Positions 24,253 through 35,760 of a stretch of DNA of 64,000 nt are shown piece by piece. The position numbers and the translations under genes are program-made. Within the stretch, counting starts at the first letter, position 1, and every line of letters starts with the position of its first letter. This DNA is from Dendrobium chrysotoxum (lineage: Eukaryota; Streptophyta; Magnoliopsida; Asparagales; Orchidaceae). The stretch is from contig CM034315.1 of NCBI GenBank assembly GCA_019925795.1, positions 4,340,001 to 4,404,000 of the forward strand, written 5' to 3'. The notes below the pieces were generated by a model. It was not told the origin of the DNA, searched no databases, and saw only the letters and a program-made list of their open reading frames with translations.

Positions 24253-24390
24253 ATGATGTAGTACATTATGTGGATGAAGATAATCAAGTTAAAAGTAAAG
24301 CCAAATAAAATGATCAGAGAAAAGGTTCAATTATAAGAAGTGCCTAATAATGGGCTCATAGTTTTGAATGTTTTAAGTGCAATTTCTATT
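24253..24390 (+). pseudogene. Second copy of the gypsy pol 3' tail
   Basis: Matches 35315-35463 (GATGTAGTA-ATTATGT-GATGAAGATAATCAAGTTAA and downstream), the last codons of the gypsy element spanning 30.7-35.5 kb. It precedes ~700 bp of AT-rich DNA that is interrupted by element A at 25095. This suggests the end of a neighbouring element of the same family, followed by an LTR shared with the element to its right. The LTR limits could not be fixed. Confidence 0.6.
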
Positions 24391-25094
24391 TTATTTATTA
24401 TCTAGAAATTTATATGATTAATCATGAAATTGTTAGGTAGAGATGAGGTAATGAAAAATGAGTAGGTGGAATTGATAAGTGGGGATCCTTTTTAATGCCC
24501 CACCAACCCCCTTCTATTTTTTTACTTTATTTTTTTCATCCAATAGTTATCTTGTAATTCATATAAATGTGTCCCTCTTTATTTTTCACTCTATTTTTTT
24601 ACCCAATAGTTGTAGTGCCTATAAATATGAGTTGATATGTATTATAATTTTCAATTTTTTGAAAGAAATAATTTTGGGAATTTTTTTTTCATTTGTTTAG
24701 TGCGTAATGGTTTCAAGTGTATGTCTTTTCTTTGATGAGATTAGATAGTTATCTTTATTTTCTTTATGTTACTTATAAATTATTTTAAACACATATTCTA
24801 AACTATTCATAACTCTTCCTCCATTTCATAAGTACCCCTTAAGACTAATAAACACGTAATTAAAATCATAAAACCTTTTAAAGCATTCTCACATATTCAT
24901 TAGCCCAAATAGAGAACACTTAAACCTAGTTTTATTTCCCAGACCTTAACATTTTTTTAAACTTCAACATCAACTTCATATCACAAGTTCACATCCCAAT
25001 CTAACATTCTACAATCATTTATCTTACACAAATGTCGCTTTCTAAAGTGATCTTCCAAATCAACCTAAATTAGATTAGTCTTAGCATTTCTACT

Positions 25095-26322
25095 TGATAT
25101 ACATCAAAAAATTATCTTGGTCAGGCACGAATCTCGAAGCAAAATCAAGTTGAAAACTTCAAAAATTAATTCGGTGATCATCTGAACTCCAAATTCTACA
25201 AACTTATAGTCGAACTGAGTGTCTCATAAATACGAACCCGACGACACCAAAATCGACCCAATCCGAGCCCAAATGGGCCCAAATCAAATACTCGAAGCAT
25301 TTTTGGAAGGATCAAACCACAATTTGGTTTATCAAACAGTCTCCAATCATAAAATGCTTATAGTCGAATCGAGCGGCTCGACCAGACGAATCCAATGAGC
25401 CTAAGATCATCAAATTCTGATATCATCAAGATAGTCAAAGGTTCATTGAATGGTGTATGATAGCAGGAATTAAGATCGGCCGTCCATACGAACCACTCTC
25501 AATTTACCCTTGATCTTCCACTTATTTATAAGCAATGCTACTCTAGAATTCTATAAATAGAACCTCATTTCCTCTTAAAAAGGGGGATGGAAGCCAAGAG
25601 AGAAGAAGTAAGAGAAAGAAGATCGCTCTTGCCTCCTTGCTTCTCCTCGATCACCGTCGAAGTTCCACCGAACCACCGCTTGACGCTTTGAGTCCCGCCG
25701 GACCACCACATAAGGCCTGGACTTTTGCCGGACCACCAGCTGAGGCTCGGACATCTGCCGGACCACCACCTGAGGCCCAGACATCTGCCTAACCACCACC
25801 TAAGGCTCAAACTTCTGCCAGACCACCGCCTTACATCTATGGTCTTTCTGACCCCCGTCTCCAGCTGACTACAATCTTCCTGACCTGCAACGTCTGTCAA
25901 CTATGATCCTTCCGACCTCCATCACCAGACAACAGTCTTTCTGACCCCTGTCTCCCGCCAACTATGAACTTTCCGACCTCCGTCGCCTGCCAACTATGGT
26001 CAGCCGACCCAACAAACATGTATATATTAATTCCCACCATGCAATGCACTCTATATGATGTATATTAGCTATATCCAGCCAAGTCCTTCCCCCAAATGGA
26101 GGGCCTCATTTGTAATCAAATGCAAATACTAGTGGATTCATTCAAACTGGGCCAGGCCCCGTAGTTTTTCCCCCTTTCAGGGGTTTCCACGTAAAAACTC
26201 CGGTGTCTCTTATGAGAACTACACACTCTCTCTCTTATCTGATTACATGCCGGATATTCGTATAATGCTAAGTCGTTAAGCTTTATATTTCTCTACTGCC
26301 GTGAATACTCCATGACGCAACA
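25095..26322 (+). repeat. 5' LTR of element A
   Basis: 1228 bp. A TATAAATAG box at ~25550 is a candidate promoter. About 25640-25830 contains ~31 bp sub-repeats of the GCCGGACCACCA type. Its reverse complement is the diverged LTR of element B at 35464 and 39781. Confidence 0.88.
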
Positions 26323-26325
26323 ATT

Positions 26326-26342
26326 TGGCGCCGTCTGTGGGA
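26326..26342 (+). other. Primer-binding site of element A
   Basis: TGGCGCCGTCTGTGGGA, four bases after the LTR, the tRNA-complementary position. Element B has TGGCGCCA at the matching site on the other strand (39766-39780). Confidence 0.75.
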
Positions 26343-26723
26343 ACGTAGTTCCCGACTGGGGGCAATTTTTGCTCCAACCTCAAAAGGTTATTCATGCCAA
26401 CTTCCTTACATCAGCTATTGCTGCGTCCATTTCATAGGAATCAGATATGGACTGGGGGCCAAACTTGACTCCAAGAAGATTCCTCTAATATTTTCAATAT
26501 CAAGATGATATTTCAAGAAACTTCCAGCGAATACAAAGATGCTTACAATAAATTTTAAGTATTATACAGTCCCTTACTGAACTTCTACTCTTTGGGCAAG
26601 GTCTTAATCTCGACCTCAAAAAGGTAGTAACGATCTAAATATAGATCATTCTTCATCCTTGATTCGGGATACAGATGACGTTCGCCCCCTCCCAATCTAG
26701 GTAAAATTAATCTCATGGGAATT

Positions 26724-27600
26724 CGACTCGACCTCTTTCACACAGGTTAACGTCATCGAGCAAATGCTCTGACATACAACCTTGGATAGGTCTTACATCC
26801 TTGGTGGATACTCTCGACCTCTTCCACACAGGTTAACGTCATCGAGCAAAGGCTCTGACATACAACTTCGGATAGGTCTTACATCTTTGGTGGATACTCT
26901 CGACCTCTTCCACACAGGTTAATGTCATCGAGCAAAGGCTCTGACATACAACCTTGGATAGGTCTTACATCCCTGGTGGATACTCTTGACCTCTTCCACA
27001 CAGGTTAACGTCATCGAGCAAATGCTCTGACATATAACCTCGGATAGGTCTTACATCTTTGGTGGATACTCTCGACCTCTTCCACACAGGTTAACGTCAT
27101 CGAGCAAAGGCTCTGACATACAACCTCTGATAGGTCTTACATCCTTGGTGGATACTCTCGACCTCTTTCACACAGGTTAATGTCATTGAGCAAAGGCTCA
27201 GACATACAACCTCGGATAGGTCTTATATCCTTGGTTGATACTCTCGACCTCTTCCACATAGGTTAACGTCATCGAGCAAAGGCTCTGACATACAACCTCG
27301 AATAGGTCTTATATTCTTGGTGGATTCTCTCGGCCACTTTCATATAGGTTAACGTCATCGAGCATGTCTCTGGCATACAACTTTGGATAGGTCATACACA
27401 TCCTTGGTGGATTCTTTCGACCTCTTCCATGTAGGTTAACGTCATTGAGCAAGTCTCTGACATACAACATCGGATAGGTCATACATCATTGGTGGATTAT
27501 ATCGACCTCTTTTATATAGGTTAACATCATCGAGCAGTGCTCTGACATACAACCTCGGATATGTCATACATCATTGGTGGATTCTTTGAACCTCTTATAT
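26724..27600 (+). repeat. 87 bp tandem array, ~10 copies
   Basis: The unit contains CTCGACCTCTTCCACACAGG, TTAACGTCATCGAGCAAAGG and GATAGGTCTTACATCCTTGG. Copies begin 87 bp apart (26729, 26816, 26903 and so on) and diverge toward the right. The same unit occurs inverted at 38860-39390 in element B. Confidence 0.92.
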
Positions 27601-27629
27601 ACGGGATTACGCCATTAAGAAGCCCCCGA

Positions 27630-29170
27630 CAATAAACTTCCTGTTGTCGCTGGACTTATGTCCGTCATGGGACTTTCGTCGACCTTCTGCCAGACGCCAA
27701 GCTTCCTTCTATTGCGGGACTTCTACCTGTCGTGAGACTTTCGTCGGACTTCTGCCCGACGTCGAGCTTCTACCCGTCATCGGACTTCTGACCCTCGATG
27801 AACTTTCATTGAATTTCTACCCGACGTTGTACTTCTGTCCATTACAGGACTTTTGTTAGAATTCTACCTGGCACTGAGCTTCCTCCTACTGGTGGACTTC
27901 TGCCCATTGCGAGACTTTCGTCGGAATTCTACCCGATGTCGAACTTCCTCCAAGTAACGCTGGTCTTCTGCCCGACCTCCAAGTGATGTCGGCCTTCTGC
28001 CCGGCCTCCATGTGACACCGGTCTTGCACCTGACTTCTGAGTGACGTTGATCTTCTTCCCGGCCTCCAAGTGACGCCAGTCTTCTGCCCGACTTCCGAGT
28101 AACATCGGTCTTCTGCCCGGCCTCCATGTGACGTCGATCTTGCACCTGACTTCCGAGTGATGTTGGTCTTCTGCCCGACCTCCAAGTCACGCCGGTCTTC
28201 TACCTCGACCTCCAAGTGATGTCGGCCTTCTGCCTGGCCTCCATGTGACGTCGATCTTGCACCCGACTTCCGAGTGACGTCGGTCTTCTTCCCGGCCACC
28301 AAGTGACGCCAATCTTCTGCCCGACCTCCAAACGACGTCGACCTTTTGCTTGGCCACCATGTGACGTCGGTCTTGCACCTGACTTTCGAGTGACGTCGGT
28401 CTTCTGCCTGACCTCCAAGTGACGTCGGCCTTCTACTCGACCTCTATGTGACGCCAGTCTTGCACCCGACTTCCGAGTGACGTCGGTCTTCTGCCCGGCC
28501 TCCAAGTGATGTCAGTCTTTTGCCCGACCTCCAATTGATGTCGGCCTTCTACCCGGCCTCCATGTGACGCCGGTCTTACACCCGACTTTCGAGTGATGCC
28601 GGCCTTCTACTCGTTACAGGACTTTCATCAGTCTTCTGCCCGACCTCTAAGTAATGTCGACCTTCTGCCCGGCCTCCATGTGATGCTGGTCTTGCACCTG
28701 ACTTCCGAGTGACGTCGGTCTTCTGCCCGACCTCTAAGTGATGTCGGCCTTTTACCCGGCCTCCATGTGATGTCAGTCTTGCACCCAACTTTCGAGTGAC
28801 GTCGGTCTTCTGCCCGGCTTCCAAGTGACGTCGGTCTTCTGCCCAACCTTCACGTGATGTCAGCCTTCTGCCCAGCCTCTATGTGACGTTAGTCTTGCAC
28901 CTGACTTTCGAGTGACGTCGATCTTCTGCTTGGCCTCCAAGTGACGTCGGTCTAATGCCGAACCTCCAAGTGATATCAACCTTCTGCCCGGCCTCCATGT
29001 GACATCGGTCTTGCACCCGACTTCCGAGTGACGTCGGCCTTCTGCCCGGCCTCCAAGTAACACCGGTCTTCTGCCCGACTTATAGGCGACATTAGCTTTC
29101 CACTCGACATCCAAGTGACGTCGACCTTCTGCCCGGCTTTCAAGTGATACCGGTCTTCCGCCTGGCCTCC
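27630..29170 (+). repeat. ~29 bp minisatellite with ~116 bp higher-order unit
   Basis: The basic unit is of the form GTGACGTCGGTCTTCTGCCC followed by GACCTCCAA. The variant containing CTTGCACC recurs about every 115-118 bp (28023, 28138, 28256, 28372, 28575, 28691), so four units form a higher-order repeat. The array is GC-rich and CpG-rich. It opens long minus-strand frames in all three phases, which are artefacts of the repeat. Confidence 0.9.
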
Positions 29171-29329
29171 AACCTCACACCTTCCTTTTACTCAGTGAGG
29201 GGCCCTAGGACTGAACATGGGATACCCATCTGAATAGAGCTAGGCGAAAGCCTCAGCTTGAGAAAGAAAAGAAGAGAGGGGGATGTGCAAATTTGCATAC
29301 CCAAAGGGGGATATTTATAGTTATGTGAG

Positions 29330-29831
29330 GGAGAGATGAATAGCCACTTCAAATTAATGAAAATTCATTAATTTTTAGAATTCAAAAGGGCATCATTAAG
29401 TGGAATAATGATGAGGAGAAATGAATGGCCACTTCAAATTAATAAAAATTCATTAATTTTTAGAATTCAAAAGGGCATCATTAAGTGGAATAATGATGAG
29501 AAGAAATGAAGAGCCACTTCAAATTAATAAAAATTCATTAATTTTTAGAATTCAAAAGGGCATCATTAAGTGGACTAATGCTGAGAATAAATGGAGAGCC
29601 ACTTCAATATAATGAAAATTTATTAATTTTTAGAATTCAAAAGGACATCATTAAGTGGAATAATGATGAGAGAGAGATGAATAGCCACTTCGAATTAATG
29701 AAAATTCATTAATTTTTATAATTCAAAAGAGCATCATCAAGTGGAATAATGATGAGGGAGAGATGAAGAGCCACTTAAAATGAATGAAAATTCATTAATT
29801 TTTAGAATTCAAAAGAGCATCATTAAGTGGA
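29330..29831 (+). repeat. 85 bp tandem array, ~6 copies
   Basis: AT-rich unit marked by GAAGAGCCACTTCAAATTAAT and TTTTTAGAATTCAAAAGGGC. The GCCACTTC words fall at 29343, 29428, 29513, 29598 and 29683, a strict 85 bp period. It ends exactly where recognisable 3' LTR sequence of element A resumes. Confidence 0.93.
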
Positions 29832-30572
29832 TTCTCCTCGACCACCGCCGAAGTTCCGCCAAACCACCGCTTGACGCCCTGAGTCCCGCCGAACCACCAC
29901 CTGGCGTCCTGAGCTCCGTCAGACCACCGCTTGACGCCTTAAGTCCCGCCGGACCACCACCTAAGGCCCGGACTTCTGCCGGACCACCAGTTGAGGCTCG
30001 GACATGTGCCGGACCACCATCTGAGGCCCAGACATCTGCCTAACTACCACCTAAGGCTCGAACTTCTGCCAGACCACCACCTTACATCTATGGTCTTTCT
30101 GACCCCCGTCTCCAGCTGACTACGATCTTCCTGACCTGCAACGTCTGTCAACTATGATCCTTCCGACCTCCATCATCAGACAACAGTCTTTCTGACCCCT
30201 GTCTCCCGCCAACTATGAACTTTCTGACCTCCATCGCCCGCCAACTATGGTCAGTCGACCCAACAAACATGTATATATTAATTCCCATCATGGAATGCAC
30301 TCTATATGATGTATATTGGCTATATCAAGCCAAGTCCTTCCCCCAAATGGAGGGTCTCATTTATGATCAACTGCAAATACTAGTGGATTCATTCAAACTG
30401 GGCCAGGCCCCATGGTTTTTCCCCCTTTCAGGGGTTTCACATAAAAACTATGGTGTCTCTTATGAGTACTACACACACTCTCTCTTATCTGATTACGTGC
30501 CGGATATTCATATAATGCTAAGACGTTAAGCTTTATATTTCTCTACCGCCGCGAATACTCCATAACGCAACA
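29832..30572 (+). repeat. 3' LTR of element A, 5'-truncated
   Basis: Aligns with 25640-26322 of the 5' LTR and ends ACGCAACA. It lacks the first ~545 bp, including most of U3. Confidence 0.85.
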
Positions 30573-30706
30573 CTACTAATATACCCATCTAACCCCTCGT
30601 CGTTTCACTATAAACTCTAGACCACTACTCTAAATAACAAACTAGAGATCCATAGCCTTTTTTTAGCCATTAATTTCACTAACAGGCTACCTATCACTAT
30701 CATATT

Positions 30707-30718
30707 TAGTATCAGAGC
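30707..30718 (+). other. Primer-binding site of an old gypsy element
   Basis: TAGTATCAGAGC, one mismatch from the initiator tRNA-Met site. It marks the start of the interior of the gypsy element whose gag and pol remnants follow at 32170 and 33866. Confidence 0.6.
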
Positions 30719-31302
30719 AAATTTGGAAAAAAGCCCACTAGCTAAAACGTTTGAACAACTCGAGAGAATTTTCTCAATATGGAATTGGCTCCAAAAGCTT
30801 GACAGTTATTCCAGCAAGTTTGAGATAAGTGAATCATTTTTATGATATATTTATTTCATTTTAATGACTTGGATTTATAGTATATTATTTTGCAAGTCTA
30901 CTATGTATGCATGAGATACAATTAATGAGCTCCACCATATGCCTAACCAGTATCCTTGTTTGAACCTACCATAAACTTTTTTCTTGAGTAAAAATTTATT
31001 AAGGGTGTGCTCCACCTCATGAAAACTACAACATTACCTTAAAGCGTACAAAATTTTATATAACCTTCTTTTATTTTTGTGGTAATTACTTATAGTAAAA
31101 CTAGTTGTTTAATTATCAAAATTTAAATAGTTTGACATCTTAAGGGCTTAGGCTTATAAATCTTAACATTTTTTATTGCATTCAAAATTGCATGCATAAA
31201 AATATATGTGTATAAAATTTAGTGTGTTTGAAGTTTAAAAGAACTTTGTCAAAAAGGTCTAAATAGCCTACCGAGAGCTTGGGATGTAAGAGGTCTTTGT
31301 AC

Positions 31303-32030
31303 TAAGGGTGTCAATATTTGACACAACCCAAAAACCAGACCCAAACATGACCTGAAAATTTCGGATTAGGGTCAACCCTTTTGTCATACAGGTCGGGATC
31401 GGGTTCAACAAACCGACTTATTTAAAAATCGGGTATGGTTCGGGTTGACCTGGAAACCTGAGAGTGACCCGCTCATGACCTGTCAAACATCTAGTCCAAG
31501 TCCACCATCGCGGTCTCCCGCTGGACAAGAATTTATGCGAGGTTTGAGCGGCCACTGGAAGAGATCTACAACGTGCAAGTTAAGCGCGGGCTGTCGAAGG
31601 AACACATGGTAAAGCTGGGCGTGGGCTGGTGGTCAATGTGGAAGGCTAGAAAGTGTCGATGTCCATGGGACTGGCACATCGATCAACAAGTTTATGTCAT
31701 CTCCGGTGAGGTTCAAGTGGTGCCTGTGGGAGCCAAGTCCGGCGAACGCTACATACGCTTCGTTGCCAAAGATCTCGTCCGCTACCCTTAATGGTTCAAG
31801 GCCACCCTCTTCTTCGACGGACCCTAGCATTCTCACTCGAGTGACTCGACCCTATAAAATCCAGGTTACCATGTCAGGTCGGGTCAACCCGGTAACCTAA
31901 TTGGTCGGGTCCATGTTTGAACTTTCGACTTGTTTACAAAACTAGGTTGGGTTAGGGTCAACCCGTTTGAACTCCGGTCAGTTCTAGGTTCGACCCAAAC
32001 ACGACCCGAAATCCGATTTTAACACCCCTG
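31303..32030. mobile_element. hAT-type element carrying a cupin gene fragment
   Basis: CTTTGTAC is duplicated at 31295-31302 and 32031-32038, an 8 bp TSD. The left end starts TAAGGGTGTCAATATTTGAC and the right end, inverted, starts CAGGGGTGTTAAAATC. The outer parts are rich in GGGTC/GACCC words, as in 35761-36410. The centre (31504-31827) is GC-richer coding-type sequence from a cupin gene. 728 bp, no transposase. Confidence 0.88.
31504..31827 (+). pseudogene. Captured cupin (RmlC-like, DUF861-type) fragment
   Basis: The frame from 31507 reads through VQVKRGLSKEHMV, GVGWWSMWKARKC, PWDWHIDQQVYVISGEVQVV and RYIRFVAKDLVRYP, then TAA at 31789-31791, then WFKATLFFDGP. This matches the layout of plant small cupins: a WxxWxxGKC-type lead, PWDW(H/Q)VDQ, the GEVxVVPEG strand, and DLVRYPKWFEADLFFNGP. 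The stop falls at the Lys of the YPKWF motif. Parts of both ends of the fold are absent. It sits wholly inside the hAT element, so it is transposon-borne and non-functional. Confidence 0.8.
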
Positions 32031-32169
32031 CTTTGTACCCCCTCCTCACTTGGAAGTTCTTTAAACTTATAATACATTTTATTCTTACATTTATATTTCA
32101 ACTTTCACTCTCTCTCTTCTATAACCATTTCACTCTCGCATCTCTCTTCATATTAAAAAAAACCATCTC

Positions 32170-33090
32170 ATGGCACCTAAATCAATTTCTTAAGATCAGA
32201 TCAAAAACTTAACTAGAATTGTTGATTCCTTGGATCTTAGGATTCATGAAAATGCTATTAAGACAAAGGACTAATTGATGATATTAAAACTAAGATACAA
32301 TGACTTAAGGATCAAATGCAAACTATTCTAAACCATTTACAAAATAATAGGAATCACGTCCCACGCCCTGCCAAAAATCACAATATACTTTTAAATGATG
32401 ACGATTCATACATAAACCAAGGAGATGACCAACCTAATAAAAGACAATCCAACCTTAGGAATAGAGGTAGAAGAGACCATCTTCATAAGGGTGCTGATGA
32501 TTTTAATGATCCCTCTTAGAGAGTTAAAGTTGAAGCTTTCATCTATGATGACACTCATAACCCCAATAGTTTCCTAGACTAGTTAGTCCAAATGGATGAC
32601 TTCTTATAAGATAGATGATTATCAAAGAGTTTATTTTGATTGGACATGCCATAATCCATTGGACTAATACTTTAGTTAAAAAAACATTGATTATGAAGGA
32701 CCACTCTTATTTGGATTAAAATGAATGAGATATTAAAAATCAAATATTTTGTAAGGCATCATGATAAGAAATTACATGGGCAATTATTAACTCTAAGGAA
32801 AGGTCGTATTACCGTAACTGAATATCTGAATACTTTTGAAGACCTAATTTCTAAGACTAACTATGTTGATAATGACTGGTAACTAGCCAATATATTTGTC
32901 ATTGGACTTAGGATAAATTTTAGGAATGAAGTAGAGTTATTCGATCCCCAAATCTTAGAGGAAGCCTTTCATTATGCTTTATTAGTAGAAAATCAAAAGA
33001 AATATGCTTCTCTTTCAAGGTCAAAAGAAGAAGCCCCCTCAATTTCGTTCTATAAGTCCACTATTAGAAGCATGCCACTTATTGGCACGA
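32170..33090 (+). pseudogene. Decayed gypsy gag
   Basis: The translation has several stops but retains the order of plant gypsy gag: a FLDWLVQMDDFF-like block, an AxxHWT-like block near 32655, LRKGRITVTEYLNTFEDLISK near 32805-32860, and a FVIGLRINFRNEVELFDP-like block near 32900. It belongs with the PBS at 30707 and the pol tail at 33866. Confidence 0.8.
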
Positions 33091-33865
33091 CCAATTTGCT
33101 TAAAGCTCCTACCAATATATCCTTAGACTATTTTGTTATAAAAAAATTCACTTATGAAAAAAGAAGTTTTTAAATTGCCATTCCATCCTCATTTTGTTAA
33201 CGGACAAGGGAAGGAAAAAAATAGAAAAAGAGAGGAGAGAGAAAAGAAAAGATAGAATTTGGAGGTTGTAGAGTTATTTTTATTAATCAATCTAGTTGGA
33301 AAATTTCTTCGTCTCGAGGTAGGTCACACTATGCCTAACTCAATTTTAAAAATATGATTTTTTTTTAATTTTTTGATTAAATTTACTTTCTATTATAAAA
33401 AATTGGAGATAATTTTGCACTGGTAAAACTTCCACCGTATAACTTTTTATATGTTATAGAGATAGATATTTTAAACATTCTGAATATCTTTTTTAAAGTT
33501 TATATCAAATAGAAAATAATTCAAACTCTGAAAAATAATGTTGTAGTACAATTAAAGTCTTAAAGTAGTGTTTTGCACAATCTCTAATAATTTAATTATT
33601 TTTTGAAAATATGAATTTTTACTTAGCAGAATTTTATGTTACCTACCGTTATGACATTTTGTCAAATTCTAAAATTTATTTCTTTATGCATCACTTACTG
33701 TTATTCATTAAAATATGAGCTTAATTAGTTGAAATCGGTGATTCTATGGAAATCTGAAAGGGGTAGAAGAAGTTCTATTCAGATGATATATGCACATTCT
33801 ATTTTAGAGTTATGATTATATTTTAATTCGCATTCACCCCGAGTGTTATCAAACATTTAGGTTTT
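33091..33865. other. Unassigned DNA between gag and pol remnants
   Basis: AT-rich, no protein match seen. The gypsy protease, RT, RNase H and integrase core that should lie here are missing, apparently deleted and partly replaced by unrelated sequence. Confidence 0.5.
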
Positions 33866-35463
33866 AGAAATTATATGCAAGGTCTTGTAACCCATTCAAA
33901 GTTCTTACAAAAAATGGATCAAATGCTTATCATCTTAGTTTGCCTGATGATATGCTAATATATCAAGTTATTAATGTTTAAGATATTTAAGTATATGAAG
34001 GAGTTAGCAAATCTTTATTTGTTCAATCTAACTCTTTAGCAGAAGACATATTTCCCCACTTACAAAATCCTTTATTTTTGGAGATTAATTATAACATCAC
34101 TAAGGAAGCCCCAATTAATCTAGCTGTTGAGCATCTTTTCTTAGTTCGTTGGAAGAATAAACCACATAGTGATGATGCATGACTGACTCGTACTGAATTA
34201 GAGACTTTGGCCCCACCAAGGTTTTAAAGATCGAATCAGACCGGTCGGTCCGACATGTTCAACCAGGAACCGGTCTAAAGGCTAGTCCAATTCAGCCTGA
34301 AAATTGATTTGGTATCAAACTGGGATGAACTGATTGAAACCATTGGTTGAACCGACGAACCAGTGAACTGGTCCCAATTTCCTTGAATTGGTCGGTTCAA
34401 TTTCTAAAATATTTAAATGATTAAATAGATTAATTTAATATATTAAGAATAAAAATATTAAGTAATATTTATAATTTAATAAATTAATTTAAATTTAAAA
34501 AATTTAATTTTTAGACAAAAAAAATTCCAACTAAGCATTTCAAATGTCTCTATCACTCCATGTGAGTTCTTACCTCATCGTATCTCAAAAGATAATATAA
34601 AGTATAAGCATTATCGATAGAAAGTTCCCTAAGTGATGTGAGACTAAATAAGTTGAAGTACTTATTTCTTAAGTTTACAACATACACTATATAATTTAAA
34701 ATAAAATAGATTTTTTAAATGAACTTTTTATGATATAAGTAGCATTTATTTTTAATTAATAAAGCTAAATAAATTATATATTTTATTTATTATTTATGTA
34801 TAGTAAAAATTATTTATTTATTTATTTATTAATAATAAATGATATAATATTAATAATATATATATACATATATTATAATATGAATTTAATATACAATTTA
34901 TAGGGATAAATTATATCTAAACATATAATATAAATTAATAATAATTTATATTAAATTAATATATATATAGGCTAAATTTTTATTAAATATAAATTAAATT
35001 TAAAAATAGTATGTGTTTAAATTTAAAATTACATAAGATATTATTAATGTGTAAATTTAATTTATTTTTTAATAAAAAAATAATATTATTACATGATTAT
35101 TCTATGATTTAAATTCTATTTAAATAATATTCATATTTATTATGTCATCTGATTCGACCCCAATTCGACCCCGATCAAACCAATAAACCCTTAACCTCTC
35201 ATTCTTTCGATTTTATTTTTCGGTCTGATATTTACATCCTTAGGCCCCACAACTAGTAGAAGACTACTTGGACTTTAACTCTACAGAGCTGAGTTCAACT
35301 GAGCCTAGGAGAGTTGATGTAGTATATTATGTAGATGAAGATAATCAAGTTAAATGCCTAATTACAAGAACTATGATCAAAACCAAAGAAAATGATAAAA
35401 AAAAGGCCCAATTACAAGAGCCCAATCAAGAACCCAATAATGTGCCCATAACTTTAAATATTT
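33866..35463 (+). pseudogene. Gypsy pol C-terminal remnant with chromodomain-like tail, split by insertion
   Basis: Bases 33866-34208 encode the end of integrase (CNPFKVLTKNGSNAYHLSLP) and a HLFLVRWKNKPHSDDA block like the chromodomain of plant gypsy elements. The frame resumes at 35251-35463 (DFNSTELSSTEPRRVDVVYY) after the 1026 bp element at 34217-35242 and one TSD copy. Stops are present on both sides. Its 3' end is interrupted at 35464 by element B. Confidence 0.8.
34217..35242. mobile_element. hAT-like non-autonomous element, 1026 bp, 8 bp TSD
   Basis: GGCCCCAC is duplicated at 34209-34216 and 35243-35250. The ends are imperfect inverted repeats: CAAGGTTTTAAA-GATC-AATCAGACCG on the left and TAAGGATGTAAATATCAGACCG on the inverted right. 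The right two-thirds are extremely AT-rich. No coding capacity. Removing it and one TSD copy rejoins the gypsy pol tail. Confidence 0.82.
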
Positions 35464-35760
35464 TGTTGTGGGCTAGAATATATGCGGCGATAGAGTTATA
35501 GTCCTACGTCTTAGCGTTGCACGGATATCCAGCTCACGCATAGAAAACACAAGATTTTTTACGTGAAAAATCCTGAAAAAGGGAAAAACTACAGGGCCTC
35601 GCCCAGGTGAAAAGATTCCACTAAATTTTAGTGAATTACAAATGTTAACCCATCCCTTGACTTAGAGGCGGTCAAATTACAGTAGTTTGGAGAGTTATGC
35701 AAGGTCTAGCGATGATCGAGCTGAAGTCCGACGGCGCCCGGGCAAAAGTTTAGTTGACAG

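Larger units (their letters stand above)
25095..30572 (+). mobile_element. Element A: non-coding LTR retrotransposon built of tandem arrays
   Basis: The 5' LTR is 25095-26322, starting TGATATACATC and ending GACGCAACA. The PBS-like TGGCGCCGTCTGTGGGA begins at 26326. The 3' LTR is recognisable only from 29832 to 30572. CTACT is duplicated at 25090-25094 and 30573-30577. The LTR portions that can be compared look about 95% identical by eye, so insertion is fairly recent. No gag or pol frame exists; the interior is mostly three tandem arrays (87 bp, 29/116 bp, 85 bp; separate entries). It is therefore non-autonomous. The first ~545 bp of the 3' LTR are missing and the 85 bp array abuts the break. 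Confidence 0.9.

Noticed and set aside
26724..27600. Regular ~87 bp repeats that could suggest a CRISPR-like array
   Set aside because: The whole unit is repeated with no unique spacers, it sits inside an LTR retrotransposon, and the genome is a plant.
27864..29114. Several minus-strand open frames of 63-138 codons in series
   Set aside because: They arise because a ~29 bp GC-rich minisatellite has no stop in any minus-strand phase; the same peptide motif appears in all three frames.
29780..30043. 87-codon frame with repeated Pro/Ala motifs
   Set aside because: It spans the end of the 85 bp array and ~31 bp sub-repeats of the element A LTR; it is a repeat artefact.
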